Assembly (NCBI GenBank): GCA_963837165.1
Contig: CAWIMD010000011.1
Location: 88,047-152,046 of the forward strand
Origin: JAENWD01 sp963837165
GTDB lineage: Bacteria; Acidobacteriota; Vicinamibacteria; Vicinamibacterales; JAENWD01
Reading direction: 5' to 3'
DNA: 64,000 nucleotides
Below are positions 9,787 through 20,167 of this stretch, one piece after another (within the stretch, counting starts at the first letter, position 1; every line of letters begins with the position of its first letter). The notes below the pieces were generated by a model that saw nothing but the letters and a program-made list of their open reading frames with translations, had not been told where the DNA came from and searched no databases. The translations under genes were made by a program, and so were the position numbers.

Positions 9787-10776
9787 CTACTTCACCCGGC
9801 CGGCCGGCACGGCCGGTCCGGGCGTCCGCGCTCCCGGGGCGCTCGTCCCGGCCGGCAGCGATTTGATGTACTCGATGAGGGTCAGCAGCTGTTCCTCGCT
9901 CACCTGGCCCTGAAACGTCGGCATGATCGGCGGGAAGCCCTGCACCACCTTCGCCGTCGGGTTCAGGATCGACTCGCGGATGTAGGTGGCGTCGGCGGTC
10001 ACCACGTTGCCGTTGGCGAGCTGCACGCTGCTGCCGAACAGCCCGTTCAGCACCGGGCCGCGGCCCTGCGAGTCGGCCCGGTGGCAGGTGATGCACGCCA
10101 GCTGCGTGAACAGCTTCTCGCCGCGCTGGGGCAGCGTGCCCTCCGTCGCTCCGCCGCCCACCCACGCCTCGTACTCGCTCTCGGGCATCACCACGACGTG
10201 CCCGATCATCCCCGAGTGGTTCGTACCGCAGTACTCCGCGCAGAACAGGTGAAACGTGCCCGTCCGGGTGGCCGTGAACCAGAGCTGCGTGTAGCGTCCG
10301 GGGATGGCGTCCATCTTCGTCCGGAACGCCGGGAAGTACAGGTCGTGCAGCACGTCCTCGGATGTGATCAGGATGCGCACCGGGCGGTTCACCGGCACGT
10401 GCAGCTCGTCGATCTCGCGCGGACCCTCGGGGTGCTGGAACTTCCACATCCACTGCTTGCCCACGGCGTACACGTCCAGGGCCTCGTCGGGCACGCGGGC
10501 GATGGCGAAGTAGACGCTCGCGCCCCAGACGAACATCACCATCGCCAGGATGAAGGGAATGCCGGTCCAGATCAGCTCGAGCGCCAGCGAGCCGTGAATC
10601 GGCGCGCCGGACTCACCCGGGTGCCGGCGCCGGTACTTGATGGCGAACACCACCACCAGCACCGTCACCAGCACGGCAAAGAACGAGCTGACGGCGATCA
10701 GGAAGAAATACAGGTTGTCCACGCGCGAAGCCATCGTGGACGCCTGTTCGGGGAACAGCGGGATGCGAGGTTCCAT
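9787..10776 (-). CDS. ctaC: Cytochrome c oxidase subunit II fused to cytochrome c
   Basis: This 329-residue subunit accepts electrons at CuA and carries its own haem c, which makes the enzyme caa3 type. Two N-terminal membrane helices (LYFFLIAVSSFFAVLVTVLV; LIWTGIPFILAMVMFVWGAS) anchor it. The CuA site is CAEYCGTNHSGMIGHVVVM (about residues 182-200), with the upstream His in DVLHDLYFPAF. The C-terminal cytochrome domain has the CITCH haem motif (about 236) and a Met ligand region PPIMPTFQGQ. The fused haem c domain fits direct electron transfer from ACIII encoded upstream. It lies 34 bp after the SCO gene. Confidence 0.95.
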   Translation of the reverse strand: MEPRIPLFPEQASTMASRVDNLYFFLIAVSSFFAVLVTVLVVVFAIKYRRRHPGESGAPIHGSLALELIWTGIPFILAMVMFVWGASVYFAIARVPDEALDVYAVGKQWMWKFQHPEGPREIDELHVPVNRPVRILITSEDVLHDLYFPAFRTKMDAIPGRYTQLWFTATRTGTFHLFCAEYCGTNHSGMIGHVVVMPESEYEAWVGGGATEGTLPQRGEKLFTQLACITCHRADSQGRGPVLNGLFGSSVQLANGNVVTADATYIRESILNPTAKVVQGFPPIMPTFQGQVSEEQLLTLIEYIKSLPAGTSAPGARTPGPAVPAGRVK

Positions 10777-10810
10777 GTGATCTCGTCGGGCCAGCCTGTC
10801 GTCGCCGCGC

Positions 10811-11680
10811 TCAGGCGTGCGCGTTGCGCGGGAGGGGCTTCCGCCGTTCCCGCCGCCGCATCAGGACGATCGCGCCGACGATCACCAGCAGCGTGAGCAC
10901 GCCGGCAATCCGCACGATGTTCATCACCGCCAGGCTGTACTTGCCGGCCGACGGATCGTAGTGAAAGCAGTACAGCAGGAGCTGGTCCACCGGGCTCCCG
11001 ATCTTCCGGTCGGCCGCCTCGACCAGCGACAGCCGGAGATCGCGCGGCCCGTACTCGATGCCGTAAAAGTACCGCGACAGCCGGCCGTCCGGCGTCACGA
11101 CCATGATGCCGCTCACGTGCGCGTACTGCCCGAGCTCCGCGTTGTAGGCGTACCGGAAACCGACGGCCCGGGTCAGCGCCGAGATCTCCCGCTGCTCGCC
11201 CGTCAGGAAATGCCAGCCCGCCGCGGCCCCCGCCCGCTTGTAGCGCGCGAGGTAGTTGGCCTTCTTCTGCCGCGCGAGCTCCGGCGTGTCGCGCGGATCG
11301 AAGCTCACCGTCACGATGTCGAAGTCCTTCCCGACCGACAGGTTCATCACGCCCAGCGAGCTGGTGACGCCGTTCAGCACCTGCGTGCACAGCATCGGGC
11401 ACTCGTAGTAGACGAGCGTCAGGATCACCGGCCGGCGTCCGAAGTAGTCGCCGAGCTTCACGGTCCGGCCGTCCTCGTCTCTGAACTGCAGGCCGAGCGG
11501 CAGCTGCGCGTTCAGGTGCTGGTCGAGGCCCACCTCCTCGAGCAGCCCGGGCAGGGCGCCGGCCGGCGGCACCGCTCCGGCGCCGGGATCCTGGGATGGC
11601 GCGGGCCCGAGATCCTGTGCCCGTACCCCTCCCGTCATCAGCACCAGCAGCACTCCGATCGTCACCACACCCCAACGCAT
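10811..11680 (-). CDS. SCO1/SenC-family copper chaperone with C-terminal membrane anchor
   Basis: This 289-residue protein probably delivers copper to CuA of the neighbouring subunit II. It has a signal peptide (GVVTIGVLLVLMTGGVRA) and a thioredoxin-like fold with the copper-binding pair in YYECPMLCTQ (about residue 92-100). The third ligand is the His of GQYAHVSGIMVV. A C-terminal helix IAGVLTLLVIVGAIVLM would anchor it in the membrane from the far end, which most SCO proteins lack. An upstream in-frame extension to 11800 is rejected: the ATG at 11680 has an AAGGGGTGAG ribosome site and begins the signal peptide. Confidence 0.88.
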   Translation of the reverse strand: MRWGVVTIGVLLVLMTGGVRAQDLGPAPSQDPGAGAVPPAGALPGLLEEVGLDQHLNAQLPLGLQFRDEDGRTVKLGDYFGRRPVILTLVYYECPMLCTQVLNGVTSSLGVMNLSVGKDFDIVTVSFDPRDTPELARQKKANYLARYKRAGAAAGWHFLTGEQREISALTRAVGFRYAYNAELGQYAHVSGIMVVTPDGRLSRYFYGIEYGPRDLRLSLVEAADRKIGSPVDQLLLYCFHYDPSAGKYSLAVMNIVRIAGVLTLLVIVGAIVLMRRRERRKPLPRNAHA

Positions 11681-11693
11681 CCGCTCACCCCTT

Positions 11694-12188
11694 TCAGTCG
11701 TGGCCCTGTGATCCGTGCGCTCCGGAACCGGACGGCCGGGCCCTGGTCGTCGGCTGCGGCGCGGCCCCGGGGGCCGTCGGCGCGCCGGCGGGGGACGCAT
11801 GCCGGTACGGCAGCCCCTTCTCCGCGAGTACGTCGATGGCGCGCTCCACCGGGATCCTGACGATGCCGGCGTTCTTGTCCACCCACGTGTAGTGATCCAG
11901 GTAGCGCGCCTCCTCCCGGTGCAGCGCCTTGACGTCGTCGAACGGGTAGGTCTGCAGCCGCGGCGCCGGCGGCAGCACGACCGGACCGCCCGCCGCCAGC
12001 GGGTAGCGCCCCGACTTTTCCGCGATTTCCCGCGCGTCGAGGTACCTGTAGAGACCGATGATGAGGAATGCGATGGCGATCGTGAGGACGGCCAGGAAGA
12101 TCGCGAACCCCAGCAGCGGTCCGGCTTCCGCGTCCACCCGCTCGACGTCCATCGCCTCCGGCACGTCGTCCTGGTGCTGCTCGGTCAT
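11694..12188 (-). CDS. Membrane-anchored protein associated with ACIII/cox clusters
   Basis: This 164-residue protein has one helix near the N-terminus (GFAIFLAVLTIAIAFLIIGLY). A periplasmic part follows containing VDKNAGIVRIPVERAIDVLA, a segment I associate with small unnamed proteins between act and cox genes in several phyla. A Pro/Ala-rich tail follows. Its role is unknown; an assembly or supercomplex-linking role is a guess from position. The frame is open upstream to 12311, but that stretch is translation of the repeats at 12246-12354. The ATG at 12188 follows GAAGG and is the better start. Confidence 0.7.
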   Translation of the reverse strand: MTEQHQDDVPEAMDVERVDAEAGPLLGFAIFLAVLTIAIAFLIIGLYRYLDAREIAEKSGRYPLAAGGPVVLPPAPRLQTYPFDDVKALHREEARYLDHYTWVDKNAGIVRIPVERAIDVLAEKGLPYRHASPAGAPTAPGAAPQPTTRARPSGSGAHGSQGHD

Positions 12189-12245
12189 CCTTCGGTCCCC
12201 ATCTCGGCCTGGCCCGCCTGTTCGTTTCCGCGCACGCCCACAGGG

Positions 12246-12354
12246 GCAGACCTGAAGGTCTGCGCTACACGCCAACTCGCGCGGGCAGACACGGTCCCCG
12301 CGACACGCCAACTCGCGCGGGCAGACCTCGAGTAGCGCAGGCCTTCAGGCCTGC
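12246..12354. repeat. REP-like palindrome pair plus 22-bp direct repeat between actF and downstream genes
   Basis: At 12246-12268 is GCAGACCTGAAGGTCTGC followed by GCTAC. At 12332-12354 is the inverse orientation GTAGC followed by GCAGGCCTTCAGGCCTGC. Between them a 22-bp segment beginning ACGCCAACTCGCGCGGG occurs twice (12269-12290, 12305-12326). This 183-bp spacer interrupts an otherwise tightly packed operon and could form transcript hairpins that set the ratio of ACIII to oxidase expression. Confidence 0.85.
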
Positions 12355-12371
12355 CAACGGCCGCTCCGGGA

Positions 12372-13556
12372 TTAGAAATGCGCATGTCCCGCCTCGATGC
12401 CTTCGGCCAGCGCGGGATCGCCAATCGGCAGGAGCGGCCGCGAGGCCAGCTGGCGCAAGAAGAGCGCCAGCCAGATCCCGCCGAGCGCAAACGGCGTCAC
12501 GAAGTACACCCAGTGCAGCGTCAGCGCCGGCTGGCCGCGCTCGGGGCCCATCAGCCAGAACAGGTCCACGAACCGCATCACGATGACGAAGATCGCGACG
12601 CCGGCGACGGCGCGGCTTCGCTTGAGATCGCGGTTCAGCAGCAGCAGGAAGGGCAGGGCAAAATGCCCGAGCACCTCGAGGACGCTCACCCACACCCAGG
12701 CGCCGTGGATGCGCGACAGGTAGAACGTGAGCTCCTGCGGCAGGTTGCCGGACCAGATGATGAGGAACTGCGAGAACTGGAAATACGCCCAGAGCATGAC
12801 GAAGGCGAGCATCAGCTTGCCCAGGTCGTGCAGGTGCGACGGGCCGACGACGCGCGACATGGGCTCGGTGCGGGCCAGCAGCACGATCACGGCAATCGTG
12901 AAGGCCATCGACGCCAGGCCCTGGCCGCCGAGCATCAGGATCCCGTAGATCGACGAAAACCAGTGCGGGTCGAGCGACATCAGCCAGTCCACCGACGCGA
13001 AGAACAGGGTCAGCGCGTAGACGACCAGACCGCCGGCGCTCAGGCGCTGCATCCGGAGGCTCAGGCCCTCGCCTGGCTCCGCGTCCTGCTGCCGCGACCA
13101 CCCCGAGAGCAGAGACGCCATCCCGATCCAGATCGCGAAATACGCCGCGGCGCGCAGGTAGAAGAACGGGACGTTCAGGTACGCCGCACGGTGCTGCAGC
13201 ACCTCGTCGGCCGCCACGGCGTCGGGCCTGGCCCAGAGATACAGGTGGTGCACGCCGAAGGCCACCGGCAGGAAGAAGATCGCCATGAGCGGGAGCATGC
13301 GGCTCGACGCCTCGAAGACGCGGCGGGTGACCATGCCCCAGGCGCCGCCCGAGAGGTGGTGGATCATGGCCCACGCCATGGACCCGAGCGACACGCCCAG
13401 CCAGAACTGGAAGGCCACGAGCCACGCCCGGTAGAAGTGGTCGGGGTCGCCGGTGAACGCCAGCGCGCTGAGCCCCAGGCCGACCACGCCGACGACGAGC
13501 GCGATGCGCTGGACGGCGGCGGCGCTGGCCGGCACCGAATAGGTCGAATCAGTCAT
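12372..13556 (-). CDS. actF: Alternative complex III quinol-binding membrane subunit ActF
   Basis: This 394-residue polytopic membrane protein of the quinol:cytochrome c/acceptor oxidoreductase (ACIII) has about ten helices. Segments that place it in the family are FYRAWLVAFQFWLGVSLGSM, MIHHLSGGAWG, the MSLDPHWFSSIYG loop and YFQFSQFLIIWSGNLP. ActF resembles ActC and is part of the membrane module thought to bind quinol. It ends before the repeat-filled spacer at 12246-12354. The start is 3 bp after the actE stop. Confidence 0.9.
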   Translation of the reverse strand: MTDSTYSVPASAAAVQRIALVVGVVGLGLSALAFTGDPDHFYRAWLVAFQFWLGVSLGSMAWAMIHHLSGGAWGMVTRRVFEASSRMLPLMAIFFLPVAFGVHHLYLWARPDAVAADEVLQHRAAYLNVPFFYLRAAAYFAIWIGMASLLSGWSRQQDAEPGEGLSLRMQRLSAGGLVVYALTLFFASVDWLMSLDPHWFSSIYGILMLGGQGLASMAFTIAVIVLLARTEPMSRVVGPSHLHDLGKLMLAFVMLWAYFQFSQFLIIWSGNLPQELTFYLSRIHGAWVWVSVLEVLGHFALPFLLLLNRDLKRSRAVAGVAIFVIVMRFVDLFWLMGPERGQPALTLHWVYFVTPFALGGIWLALFLRQLASRPLLPIGDPALAEGIEAGHAHF

Positions 13557-13559
13557 CGC

Positions 13560-14201
13560 TCAGTGCTCTCCGGCGGCGGGCGTGTGCTCCCCGGCCGTTT
13601 CCGGCCTGTCGAGCTCGTCCCGCTTGTCGGCCGGCACGTCGGCCAGCGCGGCGTGCTGGCTGTACTGCAGCGCCCGGATGTAGGCGGCAATCGCCCAGCG
13701 GTCCTTCACCTCGACCTGCGCGCTGTAGTCCTGCATGGCGCCGAAGCCGTTGCTCATGACGTCGAAGTAGTAGCCGACCGGCTGGTTCCGGATCTTGTCC
13801 TCGTGGTACGACGGCGGCGGCCGGAGGCCGCGCTGCACGATCATCCCGTTGCCCATGCCCGTCCGGCCGTGACAGGGCGAGCAGTAGATGTCGAAGCGCT
13901 CGTGGCCGCGCTCGAGCACGGCCTTCGTGACGGGGAACGGGAACTCGTCCACCAGCTGGCCGTTCACCTTTCCGGTGTAGAGCAGCTCGTCGTCGTCCAG
14001 ATGGCCGCGGGCGACCGTGCCCTCGACCAGCGGACGGTTCGGGCGGCCGTCGGCGAAGGCGTCGGTGGCCTCGTACGGGTCCACGCGCGGCGCGTTGTGC
14101 ATGTCCTGACGGCAGCCCGCGGAGGCAAGCGCCGCCGCGCAGGCCAGGACCGCCAGCCCGACCGGCCGGCGACGGAACGGGGCCGCGAGGCTACTCAGCA
14201 A
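13560..14201 (-). CDS. actE: Alternative complex III cytochrome c subunit ActE
   Basis: This 213-residue lipoprotein cytochrome has a signal peptide ending in the lipobox ASAGC (about residue 29), so it is tethered to the membrane. One haem c motif, IYCSPCHGRTGMGNGM (about residue 100), lies in the VLERGHERFDIYC context typical of ActE. The charged C-terminal tail (PADKRDELDRPET) is less conserved. It would carry electrons from ACIII to the haem c domain on CtaC. It overlaps actD by 11 bp. Confidence 0.9.
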   Translation of the reverse strand: MLSSLAAPFRRRPVGLAVLACAAALASAGCRQDMHNAPRVDPYEATDAFADGRPNRPLVEGTVARGHLDDDELLYTGKVNGQLVDEFPFPVTKAVLERGHERFDIYCSPCHGRTGMGNGMIVQRGLRPPPSYHEDKIRNQPVGYYFDVMSNGFGAMQDYSAQVEVKDRWAIAAYIRALQYSQHAALADVPADKRDELDRPETAGEHTPAAGEH

Positions 14202-14739
14202 CGTCGGTCACTCCCAGCGGGTGCAGCCCCTCGAGGAACGTTCTGGTGCCCGCGGTATCGAAATGCTCGTCGGCCGCCTCGATGCAGAGGAAGAAGCGGT
14301 CCGCGCTGGCGTTCGAGAACGACGGGACGTTGAACACGGGGTGGTACGGCCGGGGCAGGCCGTTCAGGGCAATCATGAAAATCACGGTGGTCAGCGCCGC
14401 GAAGAGGATCGTCGTCTCGTAGGCCGGCACGACGAACGCCGGCCAGCTGCCGTACGGCCGGCCGCCGATGTTGAGCGGGTAGTCCACGGCCGAGATCCAG
14501 TACTCCAGCCCGAACCCGCCCAGCATGCCGCCGATGCCGCCGAAGAACACGATCCACGGCAGCTTCGTGCGCGGCAGCGCGAGCGCCTCGTCGAGCTGGT
14601 GGATCGGGTACGGCGTGTAGGCGTCCATCCTGCGATAGCCCGCCTCGCGCGCCTTCCGCGCCGCCTCGACGACCGCGCCGGGCGAGTCGAACTCGGCCAT
14701 CAGGCCGTACAGCGTCGGCGAGTGCCCGTCCTGGTGCAT
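14191..14739 (-). CDS. actD: Alternative complex III subunit ActD (DUF3341)
   Basis: This 182-residue membrane subunit has an N-terminal cytoplasmic part (YGLMAEFDSPGAVVEAARKA, then YRRMDAYTPYPI) that is the DUF3341 hallmark. Two helices follow (IVFFGGIGGMLGGFGLEYWI; FVVPAYETTILFAALTTVIF) and a C-terminal segment with the NASADRFFLCIEA motif. It helps hold the membrane part of ACIII together. It sits 12 bp after actC and overlaps actE by 11 bp. Confidence 0.92.
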   Translation of the reverse strand: MHQDGHSPTLYGLMAEFDSPGAVVEAARKAREAGYRRMDAYTPYPIHQLDEALALPRTKLPWIVFFGGIGGMLGGFGLEYWISAVDYPLNIGGRPYGSWPAFVVPAYETTILFAALTTVIFMIALNGLPRPYHPVFNVPSFSNASADRFFLCIEAADEHFDTAGTRTFLEGLHPLGVTDVAE

Positions 14740-14751
14740 GCGATTCCCGCC

Positions 14752-16176
14752 CTAGTGGGCGCCCTCTCCCTTCACCTTCGCGGCCGGGACGATCGTGCGC
14801 ATCTCGAACATCGAGATCATCGGCATCAGCCGGAGGAACAGGAACATCAGCCAGGCGAACAGGCCCAGCGTGCCGATGTAGGTCATCCAGTCCCACATCG
14901 TCCCGGCGTACATCCCCCACGACGACGGCAGGAAGTCGCGCGACAGGCTGGTGACGATGATCACGAAGCGCTCGAGCCACATGCCGACGTTCACGAGCAG
15001 CGCGATCAGGAATAGCAGGACCGTGTTGGTGCGCACCTTCTTGAACCAGAGCGTCTGCGGTATCACGCCGTTACAGAAGATGAGGAACCAGTACATGTAC
15101 CAGTAGTTCCCCGTCGTCCGGTTGGCGAGCATGAAGCCCTCGTACGCATCGCCGCTGTACCAGGCCGTGAACGCCTCGACCGAGTAGCCGTAGGCCACGA
15201 TGAGGCCGGTCACCAGCATGATCTTGGCGCAGTTCTGGATGTGCCGCATCGTGATGAAGTCCTGCATCCCGTAGTACGCGCGGATCGGGATCGCCAGCGT
15301 CAGGACCATCGCGAAGCCCGAGTAGATGGCGCCTGCGACGAAGTAGGGCGGGAAGATCGTCGCGTGCCAGCCGGGCACGATGGCCACCGCGAAGTCGAAG
15401 CTCACCACGGTGTGCACGGAGAGGACGAGCGGGGTCGCCAGACCGGCCAGCAGCAGCGAGGCGATCTCGTATCGCTGCCAGTGCATCGCCGAGCCGCGCC
15501 ATCCGAGCGCCAGGATGCCGTAGATCCGCTTCACGGCCAGGTGCTGCGCGCGGTCGCGCATGGTCGCCAGGTCCGGAATCAGGCCCACGTACCAGAAGAG
15601 CACCGACACGGTGGCATAGGTCGACACCGCGAACACGTCCCAGATGAGCGGGCTGCGGAAGTTCGGCCAGATCGTCATGGAGTTCGGGTACGGGAACAGC
15701 CAGTACGCCGCCAGCCACGGCCGGCCCGTATGGAACACCGGGAATATCGCGGCGCACATGACCGCGAAGATCGTCATCGCCTCGGCGAAGCGGCTGATCG
15801 ACATGCGCCACCGCTGCCGGAAGAGCAGCAGGATGGCCGAGATCAGCGTGCCGGCGTGGCCGATGCCGATCCACCAGACGAAGTTGATGATGGCGAAGCC
15901 CCAGCCGACCGGGATGTTGATGCCCCAGATCCCGACGCCCTTGATCAGCAGCCACGTGATGGCGAAGAGGAACATCGACATCACGAGGAAGGCGATCACG
16001 AAGCCGACGAGCCAGCCGGGCAGCACGCCCGGCCTGAGGACAACGGCCGTGATCTTGTCGGTGATCGACCCGAACGAGTGGCCGGCGCCGATCACGTCGG
16101 ACGCCGGGCGGCCGGCGCCGGCCGCGGCCGAGTCGACGTGCGATTCCATCGGGGGTTGACGGTTCGACATGCTCAA
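14752..16176 (-). CDS. actC: Alternative complex III NrfD-like quinol-binding subunit ActC
   Basis: This 474-residue NrfD-family integral membrane protein has ten helices and is the proposed quinol-oxidising site next to the ActB iron-sulfur chain. Diagnostic stretches are GVGIWGINIPVGWGFAIINF, WWIGIGHAGTLISAILLLFR, FRSPLIWDVFAVSTY and SVHTVVSFDFAVAIVPGWH. The N-terminus is cytoplasmic and Pro/Ala-rich. The gene is 7 bp after actB and 12 bp before actD. It is the closest relative in this window of the partial NrfD-like gene at the left edge. Confidence 0.94.
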   Translation of the reverse strand: MSMSNRQPPMESHVDSAAAGAGRPASDVIGAGHSFGSITDKITAVVLRPGVLPGWLVGFVIAFLVMSMFLFAITWLLIKGVGIWGINIPVGWGFAIINFVWWIGIGHAGTLISAILLLFRQRWRMSISRFAEAMTIFAVMCAAIFPVFHTGRPWLAAYWLFPYPNSMTIWPNFRSPLIWDVFAVSTYATVSVLFWYVGLIPDLATMRDRAQHLAVKRIYGILALGWRGSAMHWQRYEIASLLLAGLATPLVLSVHTVVSFDFAVAIVPGWHATIFPPYFVAGAIYSGFAMVLTLAIPIRAYYGMQDFITMRHIQNCAKIMLVTGLIVAYGYSVEAFTAWYSGDAYEGFMLANRTTGNYWYMYWFLIFCNGVIPQTLWFKKVRTNTVLLFLIALLVNVGMWLERFVIIVTSLSRDFLPSSWGMYAGTMWDWMTYIGTLGLFAWLMFLFLRLMPMISMFEMRTIVPAAKVKGEGAH

Positions 16177-16183
16177 CTCGCGC

Positions 16184-19300
<3,117 letters not shown>

Positions 19301-19326
19301 GTGGGTGTCGTGCGCTCAGGCCCTTC

Positions 19327-19977
19327 CTACCGATGGCACGTCGAGCAGGACGTCAGCGAATGAATGTCGTAGTCCTTCACCAGCCGGCGCCCGAGCTCCA
19401 TCTGGTTTGCCGGCGGTTCGTAGTCCATCCGAAACACGGCGTCACGCGGCCTGACGTACTTGGCGGGGTTGCGGTGGCAGTCGAGACACCAGCCCATTTG
19501 CAGGGTGTTCACCTGCAGCATCAGCGGCATGTGATCGACGCGGCCGTGGCAGGTCGAGCACCCGACGCCCTTCTTGATGTGGACGCTGTGGTTGAAGTAG
19601 ACGAAGTCCGGCAGATCGTGGACCCGCATCCAGTGGAGCGGCTTGTCGTCACGATAGCTCGCGCGGACGATTTCGAGATACGGGCTCGACGTCCAGATCT
19701 GCGAGTGGCAGTTCATGCACGTCTTGGTCGGCGGAATGCCTGCCGACGGCGCCTTCTCGACGGTCGTGTGGCAGTAGCGGCAGTCGATGCCGAGGCCACC
19801 CACGTGGTGCTGGTGGCTGAACTGCACCGGCTGCTCACGCACCGTCTCCGCGCGCGTCACCCAGGGGGAGCGGCTCAGACGATCGAGCGTGAGGAACAGA
19901 AGGCCGACGGCAATGACCAGTCCAACGAGGCTCGCCCGGGCATAGCTGTTGGCACCTGGGGGGAAGATCTGCGACAT
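19327..19977 (-). CDS. actA: Alternative complex III pentahaem cytochrome ActA
   Basis: This 216-residue first subunit of ACIII has one N-terminal helix (ASLVGLVIAVGLLFLTLD). Five CxxCH haem motifs follow: CRYCH, CMNCH, CSTCH, CLDCH and CSTCH. Extra His residues (FSHQHH, FNHSVH) are likely distal ligands. It passes electrons from ActB to ActE. As first gene of the operon it has a leader of about 150 nt below a good sigma-70 promoter at 20140-20167. Confidence 0.95.
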   Translation of the reverse strand: MSQIFPPGANSYARASLVGLVIAVGLLFLTLDRLSRSPWVTRAETVREQPVQFSHQHHVGGLGIDCRYCHTTVEKAPSAGIPPTKTCMNCHSQIWTSSPYLEIVRASYRDDKPLHWMRVHDLPDFVYFNHSVHIKKGVGCSTCHGRVDHMPLMLQVNTLQMGWCLDCHRNPAKYVRPRDAVFRMDYEPPANQMELGRRLVKDYDIHSLTSCSTCHR

Positions 19978-20139
19978 CTCAGTCGTCTACATGGACTCAC
20001 GGCCGGCAGGCCGCAGGCCCCGGACTCCGACAAGGAGGGGTGCGGTTCGTCGCGATGCACCTGGTTAGTGGGACGGGCCAGTGGCCACAACTTCGGAGTG
20101 GGACAGGTTGCGGCGACGTCTGCTCCGACGTTCGACAGA

Positions 20140-20167
20140 AGTATCAGACTGGAAAGATAAGTGTCAA
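20140..20167 (-). promoter_or_regulatory. sigma-70 promoter of the ACIII-caa3 operon
   Basis: On the minus strand TTGACA (20162-20167) and GATACT (20140-20145) are separated by 16 bp. This AT-rich pocket stands out in the 186-bp gap between the S9 peptidase stop and actA. The -35 box overlaps the peptidase stop codon. Transcription would start near 20133. Confidence 0.6.

Noticed and set aside
12189..12311. Longer N-terminus for the ACIII-associated membrane protein
   Set aside because: The extension translates the REP/direct-repeat region; ATG 12188 has a ribosome site.
12265..12326. Possible mini CRISPR array from the 22-bp direct repeat
   Set aside because: Only two repeats with a 14-bp gap, no cas genes, and flanked by REP palindromes.
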